Assembly: GCA_014338405.1 (NCBI GenBank)
Contig: JTDE01021153.1
Location: forward strand, 1-64,000
Reading direction: 5' to 3'
Length of the DNA: 64,000 nucleotides
Source: Paragonimus skrjabini miyazakii
Lineage: Eukaryota; Platyhelminthes; Trematoda; Plagiorchiida; Troglotrematidae
This document shows positions 50,901 through 62,200 of this stretch, piece after piece. The notes under the pieces are model-generated. The model saw nothing but the letters and a program-made list of their open reading frames with translations. It made no database searches and was not told the origin of the DNA. The position numbers and the translations under genes were made by a program. Position 1 is the first letter of the stretch, and each line of letters starts with the position of its first letter.

Positions 50901-53589
50901 CTCCACAATTCAGCTCAGTCTACTTGATGTTTTTTCCTTATTGTGAATGTTTACCCATATTTATGAGTAGCCATTATTGGACCGCCCTCCTTCTTCTTCC
51001 AATCGATCTGCAGAACATATTTTTTGGTTCTGTGAATTGGAGTTCTCATTAATTTTCGTTTAGGGGGAATAGCCGGGAAGCTAGAAAATGTCTAATGTTT
51101 CCCTGTTCTAAGCAGACTTACGATAAACAATTCGTTACAATATTCTGTCCAGACACCTAGTGGCAAGAGTATCTGAGAAAGGCAAACATCCGTTAAACAC
51201 CACCACATAAAACACAGTGAGGTTAGAGTGGATTCATCGGTATAAATAAAACTTTCATATAAGTAATGTCTGTAGAATAAGACCCAAGAAATCCTTTGGT
51301 GAAATTGCCCTTCAAGCATTTCTGAAAATACGGTCGTCAATATAAATACAATAAACTGCCTCTAGTTGCACCAATAACTCGTTCGTAATTCACATCTTCG
51401 AACGTCTTTTTGAATGAAACATTGATTCCCAATGATGACTATAAAAATTGCCAAATATGATACGTGTGATATCTTGCGCAATGACAATCTAGTCGTTTAG
51501 ATACAGCATCCAAACGCGCAAACGACGCCACCTGACCGGTCTACGTGAATGAAACTACTCACATTCCATATGCACCTAGAAAGCACCTGGTGCTCTTTTC
51601 TGCCCCATTCAATATTATATATACGTTTGGTTGTGTCTGTATGTAAAGAAATACGTCGGTAGACTTACGAGGAACCTCAGCACACGCATTAACGAGCACA
51701 TACTAGTCACACACAGCGATACATCGGTTCAATGGAACATTATTTCTTTTTCTGGGTGATCCACAGTAGGTTAGTTTCTTTGGGAAACCGAATATCCATA
51801 GCACGGAATTGTGACCCACTATTTGATTTGCTCCCCTAAGTCGAGCTGATTGTGATTACATTTGAACGAAGACAGTTAAGACTGATGTGGTTAGATGACA
51901 GAGACGAAATATCAACATCGAGAATATTCCGGCCGTATGGAGACAAGTTCATTGTACATTTGTCAAGGGAACCTATCAGACGGTGAATAGTCCCGAAAAC
52001 TGGGAATCAATGAAGACAAACGGGGTATTGACTGTGCGTTATTTGTATGATCATACAGAGTGACAAAAGGTATGATCGTGATACTAATGCCAGTCTGAAT
52101 TATAGAAACAACCACAGTTGATCGATAACCTAGATTCCATTACTATATATTGGAAGACAGCAATAAAACCTGCAGATCATGAGAAAATAACATCGAGAAG
52201 AATATAAAACAGTAAAACTGTTAATGTAGCCCGCTCGACTTATCCGTGCATTGTTCGCGTTTCTTCAGGTTTCGTTACCGATTGCATAAAATGACGGAAT
52301 AGATTGATGGTGGTGCATACATTCAATGGATTTGGAAGTGCTGCATACTAAGAGGTAGTCGTAGAATGGACCGTAAACGCCGTTGTATTAAATAGCTGGT
52401 AGTTGTTAAGCCAACAGTTTAGGTTAGTAACCAGACTCACACGAGGTAGATACCAAAATGTCGGTCATTTATAACGCAGAAAGTTGTGACTGGATACCTG
52501 CAATTGCCAAACTGGACAGTATCCCGTTTGACTAGTGGCAAACAGAATGGAAGCACGTAAGTTAACATAAGTTGCGCACAGCGGTCTATTCAAAAATTGA
52601 AAGGCGCTTTCGTCTGTCATAGCTCGGGCTGCCTCTTGAAACAATAATGCGCTTTGATATGATACACATCTCATTATTGAGCGCATCGTTTGAAAGTTTC
52701 CAGCCACTAGTTCTGTGATTCAAGAGGTCCCGGCTGCGAAGACGAAACAGACCTAAAGTGACCGATCCCTTGGTGAGCGAATTATTTTCGCTGTTCCAGG
52801 TCATTATATGTCGAAACTACAATGCAGATGGGGTGTTTACTTGAAAACGAGGAGAGATAAAATGAAATGTAACCACTGCTGCTTCGCTGCTCGTCAGCTC
52901 ACCAGAGTTAGTGACGCAATAACTTGTGCCATAGACCTGAACACTGGAAATTACGTTTTTTCGAATGATGAAGACTAAACCCGCAATAGATGAAGACCAG
53001 AGGTGTATTTTATTAAACAGAGAATTTCTTTGGGTCAGGTCTGATTTTCAACATAAATTCAAGTGGATATTTGTTCATCTTAAAGTATTATCATATGCAA
53101 ATTTTGTCTTCGGTTAAAAGTATGAGTGACAAGAGCTTTACGTGATTGACACCTGTCAAAATGGAACCTGGATGCCGCTGATCCATGTGTGTTGCATCAA
53201 TTTTGCAATTAACATCCTGATGCTTAGTAGCAGCTAACGTTGATCATGAGATTTATTTGTATCACAAAGTTCACGTTTGACTGCAAAGTTCGCGTTGCAG
53301 ATTGCTGGAATTTGAACGAATACTGAAAATTACAATGACATTAGTAAAACATCTCGCCCAGGTATTACAAACTTAAGAAAATGTTAGAAATGAACCAATG
53401 CGATACCAAGTAGAACGAAACTAAGCAAAATAGAGCAATTCTGCTTGGAAACGTCAAACGCCACAAACGTGGTTGGCAGTAAAAGCGAAAACGTTCACCT
53501 AATGAAGTGATTAATTTTTTCCATTGAGTCTCATCTCTTGTAACAGATGTAAGACACGTCCCACAAGAGAACAGTTTAGACTTTTGCGC
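47901..53589. other. Intergenic stretch without recognised feature
   Basis: Frames such as 49372-49647, 50552-50854, 51340-51092 (minus) and 52707-52465 (minus) have no recognised domain. No SINE, LINE or Gypsy motif was found. This 5.7-kb block is the cleanest part of the window. Confidence 0.4.
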
Positions 53590-53795
53590 CATATTTGTGT
53601 GGTCATCTATCATTCTACCACACACTGAGGTAACGTTGCACTGATTCGATCGATACACGGCTAAAACTACAATGTGATTACAGTCTAACCCTGTAAAATT
53701 TGAAGGATGGCATTTGGCATGTAAAACAAGAACAACTCTGCACAAAACCCCTGGTCAACGCTCAGGTAAAAAGCCACACAACAACATATTTTGTC
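53590..53795 (+). promoter_or_regulatory. Upstream region conserved with first TAL-type gene
   Basis: Counterpart of 20160-20385. Shared blocks: CGTTGCAC, TCGATCG, ACAATGTGATTACA and AACAACTCTGCACAAAA. The minus-strand open frame 53745-53365 overlaps this conserved DNA and shares CRVVLV and CNH with the equivalent frame upstream of gene 1. That is best explained by the DNA similarity, not by a coding gene. Confidence 0.55.
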
Positions 53796-53823
53796 TGTCA
53801 GTACACATGCGCACATATGTGTG

Positions 53824-53830
53824 TATAAAA
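53824..53830 (+). promoter_or_regulatory. TATA box of second TAL-type gene
   Basis: TATAAAA lies about 90 bases before the ATG at 53920, matching the placement in gene 1. Confidence 0.5.
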
Positions 53831-53919
53831 TGATACAACTAGCGGAGAGTTAATCTCCAGAGTTCTAAAACTAGGACGGTCTCACTGTTACCAGTTTCGT
53901 TGGCCGGCCATTTCACATA

Positions 53920-54036
53920 ATGGACCCATTTTTAAGTATCTATTTTGAAATCGATAAGGATGACAGTGGGGTTATTACTGTGGATGAATTGGATGATTAC
54001 GTCAGAACGCACGATCTAGACCCGGGGATGGTTGAG
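53920..54036 (+). CDS. TAL-type gene 2, exon 1
   Basis: 117 nt, MDPFLSIYFEIDKDDSGVIT to GMVE, then GTAAGC. Phase 0. Confidence 0.87.
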
Positions 54037-57000
54037 GTAAGCAGATGGAAATGTATAAACTGTTTCCTAATTCCATTTGAATTGGTTATAATCACCTTGA
54101 ATCAGTATGCACTGCATAGCATGCAAAACACCTAATCAGATCCAGACCATACACCCAATAATTCGTTTTTCCTCAAGGAAAGCTTGTTTGTAAAGCCCAG
54201 ACAGTCGAACACACGTTGCTTCATACATCATGTCGTACGCAGACCGATGTAAATTACTTTAAAAGCACCTTTAGGGGGGTTAGGTTTCTTAGCAAATGTT
54301 ATTTTGCGTTATCATAAGTTGCTGAATTTTAATGCAATAGTTTGAGGGATCTCTATAGAAAGGTTGTTTGCTAAAGAGTGGGGAAGCTGAGATTTGGCAA
54401 TTGGAGGCGTTGGTGCTTAAGAATTTCGTAGACACGTATGAAAACCTTAAATAAACAAGGTTATTGCTCAATCTCTTCCAACTGAGGCTTCCCGAAATCG
54501 ACATCAAATTACAAAAGCTAATAGGCACAGTTAGTTTACTCTAAACTTGACAGATAACTTGCATCATTAGGGATATTTTGACGATTTGGTTTTCAGCCAC
54601 TGATAATCCGCATGGAAGAAATACATCGGTAGGTAGTACAAATTCAAAATGTTCATCAAGGTCACTATATGGGTGTAGGTCATGTCAACGTGAAGAACAA
54701 AATATATGTTGTTTAGAAGCCAGACTTCAATTACCGAATCGAATACAAGGTTGTCTGGCCTACATACTTAAAAACCGTCCTCCTGTTAGTAGTTGGCAGT
54801 GAAGGACGTGTGGTGCAGTAACAAAATATCGAACGGTACTCCGCAACAATGGAACTTAACACACTACAGCCATCAACGGAAATACCATCTTCAACCGAAA
54901 TGAACGTGTCTCCTATCAACTGAATATAGTAAGAACTAGTCACATATAAATGTCATCCACTCTTCCATTGTAACAAAAAGTAGTTTTCCTCGGATTGTTC
55001 CTATGTTTGCACACTAACCACACAAATGCAAGTGGAATCCAATCTATATCACCAACTATCTGAACACTCAGAAAATTCAATGAACTTTGGAAGGTTCCGG
55101 CTTTGCGGACACCGTCTAAAGTTAGAGCGACAGCTTGAGAGGATAGGAATTACCCGAACGCCAATCACAAGCGAATACGACTTTGTGTGAGCTCACTTGC
55201 AGAGTGAAAGCAAGATTGTCAACCGTCACTTAAATCCAGGTTCTTTCGAAACGCTACTAATCGGCATGAGTGATGCTTCCAACAAAACCAAATGTTACGA
55301 TTAAACTATCTTTTCTTGTGATCAGATTTGATTTTATTCATACAAGTAATAGCAGACCTAGCTTTCAAACAGAAAGGACGGAAAATAATGGCGCTGTTTC
55401 AGAAGTCAAGGGAGGAGATAGGAAACTTCCAGTAAATGTTATATTGTCACAAGACTGACTTATGAATATTGCTAGAGTTGTAAGCTGTATGCTGGTTTTC
55501 ACCTCTTGAAAGTCTTACTATAGTTTCAAACTTTCCGGTTCTTCATACATAAGTTTATGGATTAGAGGAGGTTGGGAAAACTTGTACACATTTTTGTCTC
55601 TGTCAAACGAAGGCAAATAGGAAAAGTGTTTTAGTTTCAGTGGGTTAGCAACAGAGGAAGAGAAAAAGAAAATCAGAGAGTTACAAGCGGATTACAAACC
55701 CTATCATTGTCTATAGAACACACAACAGTCGCAATGCAAAACACAACTGACAACGGTTGGTTAACATCGACAGTGATTCTGAGGACTGGACATGGTGTCT
55801 CCAACTTATGCTTCAAGTCTACCCCTAAATTCGGATAGGCAGTTGCGACCGATCTTGTTTGGCTGAGCTACGGTGATAGACTTCCTAGGCTAGGTCACCA
55901 GCTCAAGGTCAAACTTTGACTACACCATTCCGTAATGGCCGGAAGAAGAGCGACCAGATCGACGCAGCTTGAGATAAAAAATAGCTAAATACCATGATAA
56001 ATGTAGAGAAGTATTTTGCATTTCATGTGATCTATCGGAAGCTATTAACATGCTAGTTAGTAACAGACATTCGCGAGAGAATAAAGTCGACCAAAACCAG
56101 CGGATAAACGTAAACGTAAGCAGGTGCATAAGTGAAGTTTATGAGACTCACGAAAATGCTTGAATGCATGTAAGTGGTATTTCTGTTGCAATAGTCATAT
56201 CGTTCATACCGTGGTCTGTACGTTGAATGTCCACTTACCCGACAGAAATATATTTAGTGTATTACTACAGGTTAGCTGACAAAACAAAATAGATGTCCAT
56301 CGTCAACATAGTGGAAAGTAGCAAAAAAGGGTCATGTGATTGACAAATCGATTCTCGCCTACTACATGCCAGCTAAACCAGAACTATGTAGTTGGTTAAA
56401 ACTGTGAGTAATCGTGTACCCTTATTATCATACATACTTCAGTGGAGGTATGACCACTTTGTGTGTGCACTACATATCAACGAAACGAATGACATGTGCT
56501 TCTGTGACCAGTTGAATTTTGTATTTACATAAGTAATTAGAGAGTCAATGAGATGTTCAGGTATATTTTTACCCCCCCCCCCCTATCAAGTAGAATACGG
56601 TCCAAGCACTCCGTTGATACGTACCTTAGCTTTGCGGAAATAGATTTTGTAATGAATCTGTGCGACAGACTATGTTGACTGTTCTCACTCATCTAAGATT
56701 AAACAGGTTCACCGTGCTTCTGAGGTTAAGGTGACTGATAATGGTTCATTTCGAGGGTCAAAACGCCGCTAAACCTCTGATTCCTTGTGTTTTACTCGGC
56801 CTAACTCATTCAATGAAGCACCACATATTCTTGTTTTTTTTCCTGTGGAAAACAAGCACATACTCTGAGCGAAAACTCGTTCATGAAAATCTTTATTGTC
56901 CAGTGGTGGGGTTTCCGTTTAAACGTCGTGTCTATTTATGCCTAGTCCTGTGCATCCGGCTGACCTTATCCGTCCTGGAGTATCGTCTGGTAATTTAGCC

Positions 57001-58152
57001 GATTTTGTTCAGTGACGCATCGTTTTATCTCTTGTGTTGTCATTGATCCATGCTCCACGGGTCCTCACAATGTTCCACCATACGTGTTGGTCACTCATCA
57101 TTAGACGATTACACTTTAAACCTACGAATCAAGAAGATCGCCTCTAATTAAATGTCTTGATAACAAACGAAACACTGTTTTCACTATTAGTTTTTACCTC
57201 GGCAGATCAGTTAACAGGGAGAACACACATGGAGTTTTGTTCAGTATAGCCAAACAGTTCTTGTCGTCGAAGGGAATTTTTCCGATCCCACGGATACGCT
57301 CACTAACCTGTCATTTTGACAACTGAGAAACGCTTGAAAGTAACTGTCTTTTGTAAAGCTTCATTGATGACTGTCTTTGTAACTCCAGTCAAGTTTCCTT
57401 AACACGTTCGATATTACCAGTTACTTAACCATCAAGAGAATTATTGCATTATGGTCCATCCTGTCATTAATGTGAGCTACGTGAGGTCCGGTGAATTCTG
57501 CTTTTGTAAGGTCTAACAGTCTGTTAAGCAAACTGTACGATCCAAACCAAACCTGACTCCCATGCGCCTTCTAATCAACACCGCAAATTCAAAAAGTACG
57601 AGTAAACAGTGTTTGAAAACTGTGACCGATCGATGACCACAATCTCGTATTTATAAAGCGCACAACGTATGCTGATCGGACCATAGCCGTTAAAATTCAA
57701 AACTATTTTGCCGTTGGCATGCGGGGTAGGAGGGAATGTATATCAAGGCGCACTGTGTTAAACCGGGTTGACGATTTTCACATAAATCCTATACATACCA
57801 GCCATGAAGGAATCGAGATCGTGGCATAAGCAGAATATCGTTTGTAGCTGACGCTTTATTTCCTTATTTATAGTTGTAGCATAAAATAAAGGTGATTAAA
57901 AGCTTTACAAACTAGCATGATTTTATCAGTGTGCAAACGATTACTACTAGGGTCAACTACAATAAATGTATAAACATATGTTAATGACCGCATCAGTTTA
58001 AGTTGTGGTGTTAATTACACTAACTGTGCAATTAAACATTTTTCTCACCCACACATCGTACAGCAATGGGAGACTCTATTCGACCCAGAAAACACCGGAG
58101 AAATCACTTTGGATAAGTTTTGCGAAGTCCTTGGCTTGCAGCCGTCGAAAGT
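53920..58152 (+). CDS. Second TAL-type EF-hand gene, exons 1-2 (3' end outside window)
   Basis: Exon 1 (53920-54036) and exon 2 (58064-58152) have the same lengths, phases and donor types (GTAAGC, GTAAGT) as gene 1. They encode the first 68 residues plus a split codon. Residues 12-23 (DKDDSGVITVDE) form a canonical EF-hand loop. Residues 46-57 (DPENTGEITLDK) form a second loop that again ends in lysine. Cysteine 10 of gene 1 is glutamate here. No dynein-light-chain-like exon is seen between 58152 and 64000. Since gene 1's equivalent intron is 20 kb, exon 3 is probably beyond the window; alternatively the copy is truncated. Both reading frames are intact, so purifying selection is likely. Confidence 0.82.
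56572..56583 (+). repeat. C12 homopolymer
   Basis: Twelve cytosines following TATTTTTA; length may be unreliable in sequencing. Confidence 0.9.
56908..56965 (+). repeat. Short segment shared with the 15.3-kb LTR-like block
   Basis: GGTTTCCGTTTAAACGTCGT here matches GGTTTCCGTTCAAACGTCGT near 15350, with weaker similarity for another 40 bases. It is probably a fragment of the same repeat. Confidence 0.4.
58064..58152 (+). CDS. TAL-type gene 2, exon 2
   Basis: 89 nt after CAG at 58061-58063; QWETLFDPENTGEITLDK then FCEVLGLQPSK, ending GT before GTAAGT (phase 2). Confidence 0.87.
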
Positions 58153-61100
58153 GTAAGTCCTTTTCTCGGTTATTAACGTTCTCTGATATCCAGTACACTC
58201 ATAACAAATTAACATACCTTAAGGTGTTTGAAACCTAATTATTGATTTTGCACTTCCATTAACCCTGAGTGTATGAATACCACGCAATCAAAAACGACGG
58301 TTCCTAAATGAAACATGTAGATCTATCTGAATAAAGAGTAACAGCTGCAACTAATCGATCGGATCAAGCGTTTTTAAAAGTTGCCAATTATGACCGACAG
58401 CGATCATCGTCACGCGACCGTCCTAGACATGAAAATGACACTCATCCTCCTCTCGCTTAATTCTTACGCATTCAAAAACGACATCTGCTGAATAACAGTG
58501 AGTCTACCGCTGGACAGTCTAAAAACCAGGCTGCATGCTTTTACAGCTTCTCCCGATGATACACCATATCAGTGCATCTTACAAACTGTTTTAATACATC
58601 ATAATCAGTATGAAATTGTTATAAAAATGTCGCGGTTTTGCTATGGTGTACTGATCCACAGTTGGAAGAGATTAAAGCACCAATTCTTCTTCACATGTCT
58701 CACAAAATTATCGGTGAGCCACGGAAAAAAACACTTTACAGAATACCTTTTTTAATAGTACAACATCCGTAAATGTGCGCACACACAGTCAACGAACATC
58801 AGATATGTTTCAACCAGCGGAAAGGGTTTTCCGGGGACACATTAATATAACCACTCCTGTGGCGGTTCAGCAGTTGTAATCACTAACGCTTTATGGTTCC
58901 ACACACATCAGTTACACAATTGTGGTTAGAAGTTCGAGTGGGAGTTTAGTTTGGCGGTGTGACATCAGACAACTACAAGGCTTGTTGTTGTAATCCCTCC
59001 TAAACGGTACACTGGTTCGATCTCGGTATAGTGGTACGCTCGATAAAATCGGATTCTAGTCCCGGTAATAATTCACACGAAACTCTCGGTCCCGAATAGT
59101 ACCGCGACTGTTCCCGTAGTCACTCCCAGGGCAAGCCAAAAGACGCGTTCAAAATAAGAAGCTTTGTTCCGCTACAAAGCGTGTGCCGGGTAGGACGACA
59201 AGTACAAGTTATTTATAGGGCACGTCATGAACACACATATCCCCATCATGAGAAACAGTTAGGACCACACATGTGTATAGCGGTATAAAAAAGTCTCAAC
59301 CGATTTTGAACAGTTCTGCTAGTTCGGACTGAGCCGAATGATTTTTTCTTTCGCTCTCACGACGGAGGCGCCCTTGGGACGGTCACATGGTGGGGCGCCC
59401 TAACACTTGCACAGACTTGCAATATGGACACAGAGAGTAGCAGCTGATTCTGTAGCGGTTTCCATTGGCAATCTGCTGCTGCTGCTGCTGCCGGGGTTGA
59501 ATCCATTCCGGTTTTCCGTGCCCTGTGCGAACATCCGATCTTTTGATCATACAGATAGCTTGTGAAGTCCTTGCAATTACCGTACCTGTAACTTATACTA
59601 CTAACCCAAACTCTTACATAAACTTCTGGTCAAAACTGTATGACTTAATGTGTGTGGAACCCGCTCCTATTTAACCATCCGAGTTACCACCAGGAGTGAT
59701 TGGAATTTTGTAAAAGTTCACATGAACACCTAATGCCGTCCTTAATATGTTGCAAGTCGTTTATAAGCTCCATGGTGTATTATGATTTTGTGCAGTATGC
59801 ATTTGTAACCGTGGGTGCAGTCTACAAACGGCCTCTGAAACTTTGTAGTTACGGAAAGCATTTTGTCAAGGTCATCTAACAGACAAGTATAAAGATGGAG
59901 GTAGAGTTCTGGGTCAGGTCTTGAAAAGCGCCTGGTATTGTGAGATGGTGTGTCCGTTGATGCACTATTGTCTTCTCAGCCAGAATTCACTAGTAACACT
60001 GGAAATAAATGTTTGCTCAAAATTCTTCTTCGTCGAACTACTGAAGTTACCATCAGGAAAAAATAACCTACCCCACCCGGTTTGCAACACAACGTGGACC
60101 AAGTCGCATCTTGAGACTGCTGACATCTTCATTGAGACGTTTACTCTAAAATATTCATATTCTTACACATTCATTCGACTTCCTGAACGTCTTAAATAAT
60201 TCTTCACGCACTTTCACGGGTTGCGTTACTCGAACGATATGTATGTCGAACGTCCAGGCTTTATCAGAAATCAGATGTCCTTGCATTCTGCGGTGTGCAT
60301 ATCGAGCTCAATACGATTTTACTAGATCAGTTAAACTGTTGGCGAGTGGGTGGTATTAAGGTCAAAGCATGTAAGTTATCAGTTTCTTCAGATGAGACAG
60401 GGCTTACTATACGTATTGTATGTTGGTGGATGTTTGTGCAGAAGTTCAATTAGTCGTGGACAAGAACGGTTACTTTTACGTGACACGTCTAGGCTCGATA
60501 ACCATGCAACTATCCCGTGTTCGTTCATGTCCAGTCCAAGATGTACACTGAAAACGTCATCATAACGAAGATTAATAGTGTGAGCTTCCGAACGTCCAAG
60601 ATCGGTAACCCAAGCATCCGGTGGATTCTGTTCACATTGACTAATATGTTTGTTGGTATCTATCATTCCTTCTGCACGCTCATAAAACCTCGGAGACGTC
60701 GGTCGTTGAACACAGACCAGTCGTGAGCATCCTCAAAGCAGGTTTGTGGGATTTCACAGTCGTACGGAGGAACAGTCAGTGTGATTGCATTACACTCAAC
60801 CCTTCGGAGCAAGACAGGAGTTATACAACTCCCTTTGGGCGTACAATCTGTGATTCAAGACAGACACCCTAGTAGTTCTGCTACAGCATCAGTGTTTGAT
60901 TAATTATTTGAAAATCTGCACGTTTGCACTACAAAACTTAAACGTAGAAATTCGCCAGTCTCCTAACAGCACCTCGTTAAGAAACTGCGCACAATCGCCG
61001 ACGACCTTCAAATAATGTATGCTTGTTTGACGGTCAGGTCAGTGAAATCAATAGATCCGCATGCATTAGTTAATAACCCGTATGGATATCAAACAAAATT

Positions 61101-61785
61101 ATTCTAATGACTTGAAAGCAGACGACCAATCAATGGGGTTTCAGTTGAAACAATGGCCCGTTGACCAAAACGAACGCAACTGAAGCTAGTTATCAACAAA
61201 AGACATTTAATGAGAACAGAGCAAAGTGTACGAACTAGAAAATAAACTTGAATCCGAACATACAAACCAAGCCAAGCGGTTCCTTAATAAATCACTCTGC
61301 AGATCGGAATAGACTTTTGACGTAAATTGCACTTAGTAGACATGAACTTCATACTAGTCTGGTAAAAGTAGGCCTCTAAGATACCGAGGATTTCGAAATT
61401 TTCAATGAAGCAAGACAGCACAGAACAAAGTTGTCATCTTACCATAATCCACAACTCTAATAACCAATAGCAATTTCACACTCTCCTATTCACAGTCAGC
61501 CGCAATGACCTGCTAACTATCGTCCGATACAAGCTTGAGCAAGAACAAGGATGCCGAACATAACTACTATACTTCAAACAATACAACAAACGTGACATAT
61601 ACAAAGTCTGAGATGTGTTCATAGGCTGTTCTGTCAACATTTCCTTTATTTAAACCGAATAGTTAGAAGCAACAGATTACGATGTAGATTCATTTCGCAC
61701 ACCTATCTGTGCAAGAGTTCAATGGACATTTAAAAAGTTGTCCGAGACACAAGAATGAATAATCATACAAGATATCGGCTCAATC
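58153..61785. other. Presumed intron 2 of TAL-type gene 2, unassigned
   Basis: No dynein-light-chain-like exon was found. A (CTG)6 run is at 59473-59490. A possible degraded tRNA-like piece is at about 59015-59070, with CGGTATAGTGG and GATTCTAGTCC, but too short a spacing. Frames at 58498-58755, 59921-60199 and 60388-60666 (minus) have no recognised domain. Confidence 0.35.
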
Positions 61786-62200
61786 ACGTGTTGCGATCCA
61801 AGAACGCGGATGGCACAAGGGTTGTTTAATCGACGAAGCAATACAGGGGTTAAGCATTGAAACAAAACCTGAAACAAAACCACTCATTTGCACGCGGTAT
61901 TCAGCCTCAGACCGTCCCGGCTGCCGCAGACGTCAGTGCTCAGTTCCATCAAGTAGCAGGGANNNNNNNNNNNNNNNNNNNNNNNNNNNNNNNNNNNNNN
62001 NNNNNNNNNNNNNNNNNNNNNNNNNNNNNNNNNNNNNNNNNNNNNNNNNNNNNNNNNNNNNNTCCTATAGGTGATACTGCACTCTGATTTTCCTTCCTGC
62101 ACTTTTCCTGCGGCTTTTAGCATGTCAAAATATATGCTCCGATCCTACTACTGAATAGCAGCTGTTTGAGTAGTATGTTACGATCGCTCAACTCCACTGC
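61786..62200 (+). repeat. Dispersed ~330-bp repeat (copy 2 of 2)
   Basis: It matches 8703-9035 in the same orientation and is interrupted by the 100-N gap at 61963-62062. The retained flanks line up with positions about 8870 and 8925 of the first copy, so the real gap is probably much shorter than 100. Confidence 0.65.
61963..62062. other. Assembly gap of exactly 100 N
   Basis: Default-size scaffold gap inside a dispersed repeat. The frames translated through it are artefacts. Confidence 0.95.

Larger units (their letters stand above)
54037..58063 (+). other. Intron 1 of TAL-type gene 2
   Basis: 4027 bp, compared with 1617 bp in gene 1. It holds a C12 run at 56572-56583 and a segment at about 56908-56965 similar to the LTR-like block near 15345. 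Frames at 55270-55458, 56129-55920 (minus) and 56741-56998 show no domain. Confidence 0.75.

Noticed and set aside
53365..53745. 126-codon minus-strand frame as a gene
   Set aside because: It overlaps the promoter-like DNA conserved upstream of both TAL-type genes. The partial match to the frame at 20347-20141 follows from the DNA similarity, and the frame does not persist between copies.
59015..59070. Possible tRNA gene (CGGTATAGTGG and GATTCTAGTCC)
   Set aside because: Spacing between the box-like sequences is too short and no cloverleaf forms; at most a tRNA-derived fragment.
61857..62123. Frames on both strands across the second N gap
   Set aside because: Artefacts of a default-length gap inside a dispersed repeat.
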